Positions 52,318 through 60,525 of a DNA stretch of 64,000 nucleotides are shown here, piece by piece. Position numbers and translations under genes: made by a program. A model generated the notes under the pieces. That model was given only the letters and a program-made list of their open reading frames with translations, was not told the origin of the DNA and did no database searches. The first letter of the stretch is position 1; every line of letters begins with the position of its first letter. The stretch is taken from contig JASGFG010000004.1 in the NCBI GenBank assembly GCA_047605605.1, forward strand, positions 1 to 64,000, given 5' to 3'. This DNA is from JAATGA01 sp047605605 (GTDB lineage Bacteria > Pseudomonadota > Alphaproteobacteria > Rhodobacterales > Rhodobacteraceae).

Positions 52318-52997
52318 GCCAGTGCAGGCAGCAGCGCGTCGGCCATCCCTGACAGGTCGTCCAGCACGGCGACCGCGCCCGCCTCGCGCAGCAGGCGGGC
52401 GTGGTCGTCGCGCGCCCCGTCCAGGTGACTGCCGCCGGTAAAGCCAACGGCGCGCATCCCCGCGGCACGGGCGCCCGCGATGCCATGCGGCGAATCCTCC
52501 ATCACCGCGCAACCCTCGGGCGCGATCCCCAGCCGCTCTGCCGCGAACAGAAAGATGTCGGGCGCGGGCTTGCCACGGGCCACCTGCTCGGCGCTGACGG
52601 CGCGGCCCTGAAACAGCCGGTCAAGGCCGGTCAGACGCAGCGCCGCGTGCATCCGGCGCAGCGAACTGCCCGTCGCGATCGCCATGGGAGTGCCGCGCGC
52701 CTGCAACCCGGCCAGCAGATCGGCCGCGCCGGGAACAAGGGCCAACCCCTGTTCATAACGCTCCAGCAACCGCTCCTCGAACGAGGCGGCGAAATCCGGC
52801 ATCCCGGCCTGGCTGCTGCGGCGGGCCACCATGGCGGCGATGGTCTGGATCGAAAGACCCAGAACATCGCGCCGCAGATCGGCCGGACTTGTCCCCGCGC
52901 CCCGCTCGGCCATCAGGCCGGCCAGCGTGTCCAGCGCCATGGATTCGCTGTCCACCAGACAGCCGTCCATATCGAAGATGACGGCCCGCATTGGCAT
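52302..52997 (-). CDS. HAD-superfamily phosphatase/phosphomutase
   Basis: About 231 residues. Motif I VIFDMDGCLVDSESMA, motif II MAIATGSSLRRMHAAL, motif III GKPAPDIFLFAAERLGI, motif IV VMEDSPHGIAGARAAG. Cap class C1, as in beta-phosphoglucomutase-like and sugar/polyol phosphatases. Last gene of the minus-strand importer operon; its ATG overlaps the ATPase stop. May remove polyol phosphates, which would otherwise be toxic (inference). Confidence 0.86.
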   Translation of the reverse strand: MPMRAVIFDMDGCLVDSESMALDTLAGLMAERGAGTSPADLRRDVLGLSIQTIAAMVARRSSQAGMPDFAASFEERLLERYEQGLALVPGAADLLAGLQARGTPMAIATGSSLRRMHAALRLTGLDRLFQGRAVSAEQVARGKPAPDIFLFAAERLGIAPEGCAVMEDSPHGIAGARAAGMRAVGFTGGSHLDGARDDHARLLREAGAVAVLDDLSGMADALLPALAQRTE

Positions 52998-54061
52998 CAG
53001 TTCACGCGCAGTTCGGTCTTGCGATCGAACAGATGCACCTTTGCCGGGTCGATGACGAAGCCGATGTTCTGGCCCGGAGCGGCGGCGATCCGGTCCTTGA
53101 CCACCGCGTCGATCATGTCATCCCCGATGCGGGCAAAGACCTGGGTTTCCGATCCGGTGGGTTCGGTGACCACGACCGAGACGGGCACCCCGCCGTCGCC
53201 GATGGCGATATGTTCGGGGCGGATGCCATAGACCAGTTCGGACCCATCGGGCAGGTCGGTCGCAGGCAACGGCAGGATTTGCCCGCCGGGGGTGCGGAAC
53301 ACCCGCCCGCCCGCCTGGGTCGCGATCTGTCCATGCAGGAAGTTCATGGAGGGAGAGCCGATGAACCCCGCGACAAACATGTTGTCGGGCCGGTCATAAA
53401 GCTCCAGCGGGGCGCCGATCTGCTCGACCCGGCCCGCGCGCATCACCACGATCTTGTCGGCCATGGTCATCGCCTCGATCTGGTCGTGGGTGACATAGAC
53501 GATGGTGGTTTTCAGCCGCTGATGCAGCTCCTTGATCTCGACCCGCATGGTCACGCGCAGCTTGGCATCCAGGTTCGACAGCGGTTCGTCGAACAGGAAC
53601 ACCTGCGGGTCGCGCACGATGGCGCGGCCCATGGCGACGCGCTGCCGCTGCCCGCCCGAAAGCTGTTTCGGATAGCGGTCGAGCAGATGCGCAAGGTCCA
53701 GAATGCCCGCCGCGCGCTTGACCTTTTCCTCGATCTCGGCCTTTGGCCGCTTGGCCATTTTCAGCGGAAAGCCTATGTTTTCACCCACCGTCTTGTGGGG
53801 GTAAAGCGCATAGGACTGGAACACCATCGAGATGTCGCGGTCCTTTGGCGGCATGTCGTTGACCACGCGGCCGCCGATGGAAATGGTGCCGTCGCTGATT
53901 TCCTCCAGCCCTGCCAGCATCCGCAGCAGCGTGGACTTGCCGCAGCCCGACGGGCCGACCAGCACGACGAATTCGCCGTCCTTGATATCGGCGCTGACGC
54001 CGTGCATCACCTCGACCGCGCCGAAACGCTTGATGACGTTCTCGATCTTTACATCGGCCAT
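52997..54061 (-). CDS. CUT1-type sugar/polyol ABC ATPase (MalK/UgpC-like)
   Basis: About 354 residues. Walker A LVGPSGCGKSTLLRMLAGLE, signature LSGGQRQRVAMGRAI, Walker B VFLFDEPLSNLDAKLR, C-terminal TOBE/OB domain about 240-350 with YGIRPEHIAIG. Powers the MalF/MalG-like permeases of the operon. Typical of CUT1 importers for polyols (SmoK/MtlK). Confidence 0.93.
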   Translation of the reverse strand: MADVKIENVIKRFGAVEVMHGVSADIKDGEFVVLVGPSGCGKSTLLRMLAGLEEISDGTISIGGRVVNDMPPKDRDISMVFQSYALYPHKTVGENIGFPLKMAKRPKAEIEEKVKRAAGILDLAHLLDRYPKQLSGGQRQRVAMGRAIVRDPQVFLFDEPLSNLDAKLRVTMRVEIKELHQRLKTTIVYVTHDQIEAMTMADKIVVMRAGRVEQIGAPLELYDRPDNMFVAGFIGSPSMNFLHGQIATQAGGRVFRTPGGQILPLPATDLPDGSELVYGIRPEHIAIGDGGVPVSVVVTEPTGSETQVFARIGDDMIDAVVKDRIAAAPGQNIGFVIDPAKVHLFDRKTELRVN

Positions 54062-54065
54062 GGGT

Positions 54066-55124
54066 TCAATCCTGTTGCGGCAGTTCGATCTGCATCTTCA
54101 CATCGCCGGGCGGGGCCGAAGCGGCGATTTCAAAGGCGCGAACGCTGTCCTTGAAATCGAAGGTGCGGGTGATCAGCGGTTTCACGTCGATGGCGCCCGA
54201 GGCGATCATGTTGACGCAGCGCGGGAAGGCGTGGGCATAGCGGAAGATGTTTTCCACCCGCGCCTCGCGCACCATTGCGGCGCCCGCGTCATAGGCGATG
54301 GGGTCAGGCTGACCGCCGATCAGCACGACGCAGCCACCCGGCGCCAGCGGGGCAAAGATCCCCGCCGCAGCCTTGGGCGACCCTGTCGCCTCGAACAGCA
54401 CATCGGCGCCCCAGCCGTCGGTTTCCTTCAACACGCGGGCGGCCAGATCCTCGGTTCCCACATTCACCGGAATGATCGCGCGCGACAGGCTGGCGGCGAT
54501 GTCCAGCTTGGGCTGGGCGATGTCGCTGACATAGACCCGCGCGCAGCCCCCGGCCAAGGCCGACAGGGCGGTGACAAGCCCGATAGGCCCGGCCCCCATC
54601 ACCACGCCCACGTCACCGGGACGGATGCGGGCCTTGGTTGCTGCATGGACGCCGACGGCCAGCGGCTCGACCATCGCTCCTTCGGCAAAGGACACGTTGT
54701 CGGGCAGCTTGAAGGTGAACGCCTCGGGGTGAACGCAGGTGGGCCGCAGGATGCCGTGAACGGGCGGCGTCGCCCAGAACCGCACCGCGGGGTCGATGTT
54801 ATACATGCCCATCCGCGTCGCGCGGCTGTTCGGGTCGGGGATGCCCGGCTCCATGCACACCCGGTCGCCGGGTTTCAGCGTCGTGACCTCGGCCCCCGTC
54901 TCGATCACGGTGCCCGATGCCTCATGCCCCAGGATCATCGGGGCGTTGACGACGAAGGGCCCGATCCGGCCGTGAGCATAGTAATGCACGTCCGACCCGC
55001 AGATGCCGACCGTGTGCAGGCGGATGCGCACGTCGCGGGGGCCGAGCGTTTCCTCCACCCGGTCGATTTCCGGAAAATCACGCAGCGACAGTTCGTGCAC
55101 GCGTTCAAGCACAAGCGACTTCAT
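54066..55124 (-). CDS. Zinc-dependent polyol dehydrogenase (sorbitol/xylitol dehydrogenase-like)
   Basis: About 352 residues, PF08240/PF00107. Zinc site HTVGICGSDVHYYAHGRIGPF and ILGHEASGTVIE; NAD fold VVMGAGPIGLVTALSALAGG followed by VSDIAQPKLD. In the structural-zinc region the segment is EPGIPDPNSRATRMGMYN, without the four cysteines of many ADHs, as in sorbitol dehydrogenases. A PF00107 enzyme oxidises D-altritol to D-tagatose in the A. tumefaciens system, so this is the likely entry dehydrogenase. Confidence 0.86.
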   Translation of the reverse strand: MKSLVLERVHELSLRDFPEIDRVEETLGPRDVRIRLHTVGICGSDVHYYAHGRIGPFVVNAPMILGHEASGTVIETGAEVTTLKPGDRVCMEPGIPDPNSRATRMGMYNIDPAVRFWATPPVHGILRPTCVHPEAFTFKLPDNVSFAEGAMVEPLAVGVHAATKARIRPGDVGVVMGAGPIGLVTALSALAGGCARVYVSDIAQPKLDIAASLSRAIIPVNVGTEDLAARVLKETDGWGADVLFEATGSPKAAAGIFAPLAPGGCVVLIGGQPDPIAYDAGAAMVREARVENIFRYAHAFPRCVNMIASGAIDVKPLITRTFDFKDSVRAFEIAASAPPGDVKMQIELPQQD

Positions 55125-55127
55125 GGC

Positions 55128-55316
55128 CTAGCCTTTGCGGATGATATGAACGGCAAGGACCAGCGAGATCGCGACGCAGATCCAGATCGACAGGCCCAGC
55201 GGTTCCAGAAACCGCAGCCACAGCAAGGACAGGCCCGCCCAGATCACCACGCTGATGAACAGCCGGTCGAACCAGTTGGTTTCAATGGGCAGGAAGCCGG
55301 GTTTCCTTTGGGACAT
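55128..55316 (-). CDS. Small two-helix membrane protein in the polyol ABC operon
   Basis: 62 residues with two predicted membrane helices (about 20-36, LFISVVIWAGLSLLWL, and 43-58, LSIWICVAISLVLAVHII), basic residues at both ends. Sits with 3-bp gaps on both sides between the MalG-like permease and the dehydrogenase, so it is surely translated with them. I do not recognise a named family with certainty. It may be an accessory subunit of the importer. Confidence 0.7.
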   Translation of the reverse strand: MSQRKPGFLPIETNWFDRLFISVVIWAGLSLLWLRFLEPLGLSIWICVAISLVLAVHIIRKG

Positions 55317-55319
55317 GAT

Positions 55320-56156
55320 CTATCCTTTCACCGCGCCGAAGGTCAGACCGGCCACGATATGCCGCTGCACCAGGCTGAACACGATCAGCGCGGGGATCAG
55401 CGTGAATACCGAGATCGCCGCCATGATTCCCCAGTTGGTGCCGGTGGTGGTGACATATTCCGACAGCCCGGTGGTCAGCGTGCGTGCGTTGAAGTTCGTC
55501 AGCGTCGCGGCCAGCAGGTATTCGTTCCACGCGAACACCCAGGTCAGGATCAGCGTCACCGCCAGACCGGGGCGAGCCAGCGGGAACACGATCTCTCCGA
55601 TCACCCGCAGGGGGCTGGCGCCATCGACATAGGCGGCCTCGTCCAGTTCCTTGGGGATGCCGTCCAGCGTGGGCCGCAGGGTCCAGATCGCAAACGGCAG
55701 GTTAAAGGTGCAATAGACCAGGATCATGCCCAGCCGGGTATCGGCCAGCTTGAAGTCCCCGATCCGGTAGACCTGCGTCAGCAGCAGGAACAGCGGCAGC
55801 AGGAACACCGCGGGCGGGGCCATGCGGTTGGTGATCGTCCAGAAAAAGATGCTTTCCTTGCCGCCGAAATCGAACCGGGTCAGCGCATAGCAGGCCAGAA
55901 ACCCCAGCGTCGTGCACAAGAGCGCATTCCCCGACGAGATGATCAGCGAGTTCAGCATATACCCGCGCAGCGTGGGGTTGTTCAGCACGTCGATGTAGTT
56001 CTGCCAGTACAGCGAATCCAGCCAGACCGAAGGCGTTGAAAACAGCTCCATCGCCGGTTTGACCGAGATCACGAACAGCCAGTAGATCGGGAACAGCGTC
56101 ACGAAACTGATCGCGGCAAAGAACAGGACCGACAGCCAGGGATTGTTCTTTTTCAT
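55320..56156 (-). CDS. CUT1-type ABC permease (MalG-like)
   Basis: About 278 residues, six membrane helices. EAA loop KELDEAAYVDGASPLRVIGEI. Opens KKNNPWLSVLFFAAISFVTLFPIYWLF. Second permease subunit; adjacent genes are separated by 3 to 4 bases. Confidence 0.92.
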   Translation of the reverse strand: MKKNNPWLSVLFFAAISFVTLFPIYWLFVISVKPAMELFSTPSVWLDSLYWQNYIDVLNNPTLRGYMLNSLIISSGNALLCTTLGFLACYALTRFDFGGKESIFFWTITNRMAPPAVFLLPLFLLLTQVYRIGDFKLADTRLGMILVYCTFNLPFAIWTLRPTLDGIPKELDEAAYVDGASPLRVIGEIVFPLARPGLAVTLILTWVFAWNEYLLAATLTNFNARTLTTGLSEYVTTTGTNWGIMAAISVFTLIPALIVFSLVQRHIVAGLTFGAVKG

Positions 56157-56160
56157 CGGC

Positions 56161-57036
56161 CTAGCCCTTTTTCGTGCGGGGTGCGATCAGGCCAACATAC
56201 ATCAGCCAGCAGACCACGATGGTGAGATACAGCACGACGACCGAGATGGCGGAGCCATAGCCGTAATTCGTGCGCGGAAAGACTTCCTTGAAGATGTGGA
56301 CGCCGACATAGCGGGTCGCCGATCCGGGGCCGCCGCCCGTCAGCATCAGCACCTCGTCCACGGTGCGCAGCGCATCCATCATGCGGATGAACACCGTCGC
56401 CAGGATCGCCGGGCGGATCATCGGCAGGGTGATGTGCCAGAAGATCTGCCGCTTGTTCGCGCCATCGACCTGCGCCTGTTCAAACGGGTCCGATGGCAGG
56501 GATACCAGCGCCGCGATCAGGGTCAGCGTCACCAGCGGGGTCCAGTGCCACACATCCATGATCACCGTCAGGATAAAGGCCTGAAGCGCGTTCTGCCCGA
56601 TGTTCAGATCATAGCCGATCCAGTCGCGCAGAACCGCCGGGATGATCCCGATCGACGGCGTGGTCATCAGCTTCCATACGGAACCGACGATGATCGGCGC
56701 CATGATCAGGGGCAGGGTGTGGATGGTGCGGAAGAGCGCCTTGCCGGGAAAGTTGCGCATGAACTGCTGGGCTAGGAAATAACCCAGGATCAGCTCGGAC
56801 ACGACCGCAAAGAACACGAAGGCGGCGGTCACCCCCAGCGAGGCCATGAACTGCGCGTCGAACACTAGACGGCGATAGTTGGTGGCCCAGTTGAACTTCA
56901 TGTCCGGGCTGGCGCCGAAGGGGTTCCATTGGTGGAACGACACGAACAGCACGTAAAGGAACGGCACCACGCCGAACAGGAACAGGATCAGCAGCGTGGG
57001 GGCCAGCAGAACCCAGCCCAGTCTGTTGGATTGCAT
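56161..57036 (-). CDS. CUT1-type ABC permease (MalF-like)
   Basis: About 291 residues. LGWVLLAPTLLILFLFGVVPF is TM1, and the EAA loop is FEQAQVDGANKRQIFWHI followed by TLPMIRPAI. Start at MQSNRLG behind GAGGACACC; the longer frame adds a proline-rich stretch overlapping the hairpin region and is rejected. Confidence 0.92.
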   Translation of the reverse strand: MQSNRLGWVLLAPTLLILFLFGVVPFLYVLFVSFHQWNPFGASPDMKFNWATNYRRLVFDAQFMASLGVTAAFVFFAVVSELILGYFLAQQFMRNFPGKALFRTIHTLPLIMAPIIVGSVWKLMTTPSIGIIPAVLRDWIGYDLNIGQNALQAFILTVIMDVWHWTPLVTLTLIAALVSLPSDPFEQAQVDGANKRQIFWHITLPMIRPAILATVFIRMMDALRTVDEVLMLTGGGPGSATRYVGVHIFKEVFPRTNYGYGSAISVVVLYLTIVVCWLMYVGLIAPRTKKG

Positions 57037-57083
57037 GGTGTCCTCGGGCCGGACGGGCAGTTCGGGGTGAAAAGGGGGGGAAT

Positions 57084-57113
57084 GGGCCGCCGCGGGCATC
57101 GCCACGGCGACCC
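57084..57113 (-). terminator. Stem-loop between polyol binding-protein gene and MalF-like gene
   Basis: GGGCCGCCG at 57084-57092 and CGGCGACCC at 57105-57113 pair over 9 bp (one G-T wobble on the RNA) with a 12-base loop, directly after the binding-protein stop at 57130. No U-tract. Confidence 0.6.
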
Positions 57114-57129
57114 ATCCGGGAGGACCGTC

Positions 57130-58566
57130 TTATTGACGGTAGCCCAGGTCGGTCAGTTCCTGTTCGGCCTTTGCCGCCATCTGGTCCAGACCGGTGTCGG
57201 GGTCGATCTTGCCGGTCAGGATGTCATAGAAGATCGGCGCGGTCGCTTCGCGCAGCTGGCCGTGGAACGGATAGGGCGGTGCGCCGCCGAACAGCTTGCC
57301 GTCGTCGCGCATCATGTCGAAATAGCCGTTCAGCTTGGTGTTCAGCTCTTTCACCTTGGGATCGTCATAGGTCGCCGTCATGGTGATCCGCGATCCGGCC
57401 AGCGTCCAGTCAGCCTGGATCTCGGGCTCGGCGATGAACTGCAGGAACAGGGCCGCCGCCTTCTGGTTCTTCGACGTGACGGGAAGACCGAAGGCGCCGC
57501 CGTCATAATAGCCGATATAGCCCTTGCCGGCCTCTGCCGCTTCGAGCACGCCGGGTTCCAGCGGGGGAAGGGCGACGCCGATCTTGCCCACAACCTTGGA
57601 CTTGCTGGCATCGGTGCCGATCCAGGCGACGTTCTCGCCATAGACCAGACCTTGTGCCGCGCGGCCCGCGGCCATGGTGGTCGCAACTTCGGACCAAGTG
57701 GATTGCACCGATTCCGGCGGGGCGATGTCGCGCAGGTGCAGCCACCATTTCAGCGCGGTCTTGGCTTCGGGCGAGTTCATGCGGCCACCGTTTTCCACCG
57801 ATGCCGCATAGTTGTTGGAGGCGTCGATCCCCCAGTTGTAGACGCCGAAGGTCGGCGCGACGGATTCGAAGAATTCATACCACGACGCCGGGTGCCCGGT
57901 ATGGGCCTGTGCGGTGGTGCCCCACAGTTCCAGATTGTGGTCCTTGCCCCATTGGGTAAAGAACTCTGCAATCTCGGTATATTCCGCATGGGTCTTGGCG
58001 GGGGCCAGGTCGCGCCCGGTCTTTTCCTTGAACGCCTTCTGGATCTCGGGGTCCGAGAACAGGTCGGTCCGATAGACGTAAGGTTTGACGAACGCCTCCA
58101 TCGGCATGCCGTAAAGATCGCCGTTCGCGCCGCGGAAATAGTTGGCAAAGCTGGTCAGCCCCGCCTCGTCATAGCTTGGCACCTTCAGGTTCGGATTGTC
58201 CTTCAGGATCTGGGTCAGATCGACCAGAAAGTTCCGCGACAGATAGGCATAGATGATGTCCTGCTCGATATAGACGAAATCATAGATGCCGGTCCCGGCC
58301 TCCATGTCCTTGATCGCCTTGTCGTACATCTGGTCCCACGAGGTGGTTTCCAGATCGACGGTGATCCCCGTGAGCTCCTTGAACTTCGGCGCCAGCGTGT
58401 CGCGCACATAGTTCGAGGCAGGCGTCGATTCCGTGACGCCATGCAGGGTGACGCCGCTGAATTCGCTGCCTGCGGTCTTGTAGAAATCGGTGTCGAAGGC
58501 CATGGCGCTGGTCGTGCCAAGGCACAGGGCCAGCGCCGGAGCGCCCAGCCTGAAAGCTATCGTCAT
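57130..58566 (-). CDS. CUT1-type periplasmic solute-binding protein (polyol/sugar)
   Basis: About 478 residues. Signal peptide ending ALCLGTTSAMA/FD. Type 2 binding fold: VTLHGVTESTPASNYVRDTL, YDFVYIEQDIIYAYL, GMPMEAFVKPYVYRTDLF, GRAAQGLVYGENVAWIG. Longer than MalE-type proteins, as in polyol-binding SmoE/MtlE relatives. Start at MTIAFRLG with GGAGGATCAGGA upstream. First gene of the importer operon; the divergent SorC gene and its operator lie upstream. Confidence 0.9.
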   Translation of the reverse strand: MTIAFRLGAPALALCLGTTSAMAFDTDFYKTAGSEFSGVTLHGVTESTPASNYVRDTLAPKFKELTGITVDLETTSWDQMYDKAIKDMEAGTGIYDFVYIEQDIIYAYLSRNFLVDLTQILKDNPNLKVPSYDEAGLTSFANYFRGANGDLYGMPMEAFVKPYVYRTDLFSDPEIQKAFKEKTGRDLAPAKTHAEYTEIAEFFTQWGKDHNLELWGTTAQAHTGHPASWYEFFESVAPTFGVYNWGIDASNNYAASVENGGRMNSPEAKTALKWWLHLRDIAPPESVQSTWSEVATTMAAGRAAQGLVYGENVAWIGTDASKSKVVGKIGVALPPLEPGVLEAAEAGKGYIGYYDGGAFGLPVTSKNQKAAALFLQFIAEPEIQADWTLAGSRITMTATYDDPKVKELNTKLNGYFDMMRDDGKLFGGAPPYPFHGQLREATAPIFYDILTGKIDPDTGLDQMAAKAEQELTDLGYRQ

Positions 58567-58674
58567 TCCTGATCCTCCCGGTTTTTTCAAGGCGACAGCC
58601 CGTTCGCAAGGGCCGTCCTCTTCGCCTCGCCGACACCTTGCAGAGGAAAGGAGATTCCCGCAAGAAAAAAATTG

Positions 58675-58700
58675 CATATGTATGCTATAAAATACATATG
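58675..58700. promoter_or_regulatory. Candidate SorC operator copy 2 (perfect inverted repeat)
   Basis: CATATGTAT (58675-58683), 8-base spacer, ATACATATG (58692-58700): perfect 9-bp arms. Located between the divergent binding-protein and SorC genes in the most AT-rich part of the gap, overlapping possible -10 sequences such as TATAAA. The near-identical site at 46904-46929 starts the other operon of the module. Confidence 0.8.
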
Positions 58701-58748
58701 TAAGAACGTGACCATTGACGGTTGGCGATCCGCGTGGAAGATGCGCGA

Positions 58749-59699
58749 ATGACGAACGGTCCCGCACCCGATACCGATGCCTTCACCGCCGAAGTGTGTT
58801 GGCACTACTATATTAACGAGATGACCCAGGCCGAGATTGCCAAGCTGTTGGGTGTCACGCGGCTGCGGGTGAACCAGTCGATCCAGCGGGCGCGGGCCTC
58901 GGGCATGGTCAGGATCGAAATCGACTCCCCTTTCCTGCCCCGGTTCGAGCAGCAGACGGCGCTTCAGGACCGCTATGGGCTGGATATGGCCATCGTCGCC
59001 CCCACGCACCCCGACCATTACGATTACCACAGCCCGGCCGGGGCCGCGCTGGCCAGCTATCTGTCAGAACGCTTGCGCAGCGGCGAGTGGGAACGGATCG
59101 GCGTGTCCTGGGGGATGACCCTGCAATGCGCGATCGAGCGGATGATGCCGCAAAGCCAGCCGGACCTTGAGATCATCTCGATGATCGGGGGGACGGGGCG
59201 GGGGGAATCGTTCAACACCTTCGGCATCGCCTCGGGCTTTGCGCGCCAACTGGGGGCCAGCTATTCGCTTCTGGCGGCGCCGGTCTTTCTGGCTCCGCAG
59301 GTGGACCGCGCCGCCTTTCTGTCGCAACAGAGCTTTGTCGAGCATTACGAGAAACTCGGCCGTCTGGATGCCGCGATCATGACCGCCAGCGACATTTCCG
59401 AAAACAGCTATCTGATCCGCGCCGGCCTGCCGTCCACGGTCAGCGGCGCGGATCTGATCCGCGCCGGAGTGATCGGGGATGTCGTAGGACGGTTCCTGAA
59501 CGAGGCTGGCGAAACCGTCGACACGCCGCTTGCCGCCTGCACCATCGGGATCGAACTGGATGTTTTGCGCGCCGTGCCCGTGCGCATCCTTGCCGCCGCG
59601 GGTCGCCACAAGGTCACAGTGATCCGCGCGATCATGAAAGCGGGGCTCGCCAACGTGCTGATCACCGACGATGTGACTGCGGAACTGCTCTTGGCCTGA
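58749..59699 (+). CDS. SorC/DeoR-type sugar-binding transcriptional regulator
   Basis: About 316 residues. HTH at about 20-55 (EMTQAEIAKLLGVTRLRVNQSIQRARASGMV), then a SorC sugar-phosphate-binding domain (GVSWGMTLQCAIERM, IISMIGGTGRGESFN, AAIMTASDISENSYLIRAG, DVVGRFLNEAG, ALRAVPVRILAAAG-like VRILAAAGRHKVTVIRAIMKAGLANVLITDD). Probably senses a ketose phosphate of the pathway and controls both operons of the module. ATG at 58749; TTG 58722 and GTG 58734 are less likely. Confidence 0.9.
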   Translation: MTNGPAPDTDAFTAEVCWHYYINEMTQAEIAKLLGVTRLRVNQSIQRARASGMVRIEIDSPFLPRFEQQTALQDRYGLDMAIVAPTHPDHYDYHSPAGAALASYLSERLRSGEWERIGVSWGMTLQCAIERMMPQSQPDLEIISMIGGTGRGESFNTFGIASGFARQLGASYSLLAAPVFLAPQVDRAAFLSQQSFVEHYEKLGRLDAAIMTASDISENSYLIRAGLPSTVSGADLIRAGVIGDVVGRFLNEAGETVDTPLAACTIGIELDVLRAVPVRILAAAGRHKVTVIRAIMKAGLANVLITDDVTAELLLA

Positions 59700-60212
59700 T
59701 ACCGGGACGCTGCGGTGAGGGTCGACGCGGGTAGCCGCAAATACTTGTGAGGTCAGGACTTTTCAAAATTGGTGCGCATAAGTGGTGGTTTGGGCGCATT
59801 AACTTTGACCCGGTATGGGCTGCATTCATTTTTTCGACAATCAGGCACTCGATCGCGGCAGATGGAAACTTGCGCGCGGCTTTCCGCGAATGGCCGATCT
59901 TCGGCGAGGGTTGTCCGTTCGCCTCGGAGGTGTCGTTGTCCTCGCCGAGGCGGAAAGTGCAATAGGCAGCGCGAAATCGACAGTGATCTTCCGTTCACGC
60001 TGCGCAAGCCCGAAAGACAGAGGCCTGAGGGCCTTTCTGTTGGCCATAGCCCTCGCCGCAATCGTCATCTTCTGGCGATGCTGCAGGAACCTGTCCTGAC
60101 CCTGACAGCACCCATGGGGTTTATAGGGTCCATATAGCCCAAAAGGCGGCAACTCCGCCGTGGCCGGGACGGCGCAATACCGGTCGTGCTGCCCGACCAT
60201 CCTTGCAATGCG
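59700..60212. other. Intergenic stretch without recognised gene
   Basis: About 510 bp between the SorC gene and the riboswitch promoter. Short open frames here have no family resemblance. An imperfect hairpin ACAGAGGCC...GGCCTTTCTGT around 60018-60042 could terminate a transcript. Nothing else can be supported. Confidence 0.4.
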
Positions 60213-60241
60213 TTGACATGGCTTCTTGTTATTCGCTATCG
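60213..60241 (+). promoter_or_regulatory. Candidate promoter for riboswitch transcript
   Basis: TTGACA at 60213-60218 is a consensus -35 box. With a 17-base spacer the -10 would be CTATCG (60236-60241), with 16 GCTATC. The riboswitch begins directly after, which fits a start site near 60247. Confidence 0.5.
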
Positions 60242-60248
60242 CCGAGGG

Positions 60249-60405
60249 GACGGTTCCCTTCGGGGACGAAATAGGGAACGCAGTAGGGCCATCCCGATCT
60301 GCGGCTGCCCCCGCAACTGTAAGCGGCGAGTCCGGCGCATCAAGCCACTGGGTCAAACCGGGAAGGCGCACCGGACGCAGAACCGCGAGCCAGGAGACCT
60401 GCCGT
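60249..60405 (+). ncRNA. Cobalamin riboswitch
   Basis: Shows the conserved parts of an adenosylcobalamin aptamer in order: GGTTCCC...GAAATAGGGAAC (P3 and core), GCTGCCCCCGCAACTGTAAGC (split here: GCTGCCCCCGC then AACTGTAAGCGG), GCCACTGG, GGGAAGGC, and the terminal BtuB-box GCGAGCCAGGAGACCTGCC at 60384-60402. Located about 120 bp upstream of a TonB-receptor remnant with an own ribosome site, so control would be by translation or early termination. Usually represses B12 uptake or cobalamin-related genes. Confidence 0.93.
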
Positions 60406-60525
60406 CAGCCATATTCACGAGCGGGCACACCAGGCGGGGGTTCCAGGTGGGCGGTCAGAAGCAGGCATAGCCTTGCGCAGGGCAGCAGTCCGCAGTGACG
60501 TGCAATACGCCTTTCGGAGGTGACA

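Noticed and set aside
13472..57113. The stem-loops after binding-protein genes as ordinary intrinsic terminators.
   Set aside because: None has a proper U-tract, and the genes after them belong to the same importer or pathway and mostly lack a visible promoter of their own.
59769..60137. A 122-codon open frame before the riboswitch.
   Set aside because: No ribosome site, no family resemblance, compositionally biased; treated as non-coding.
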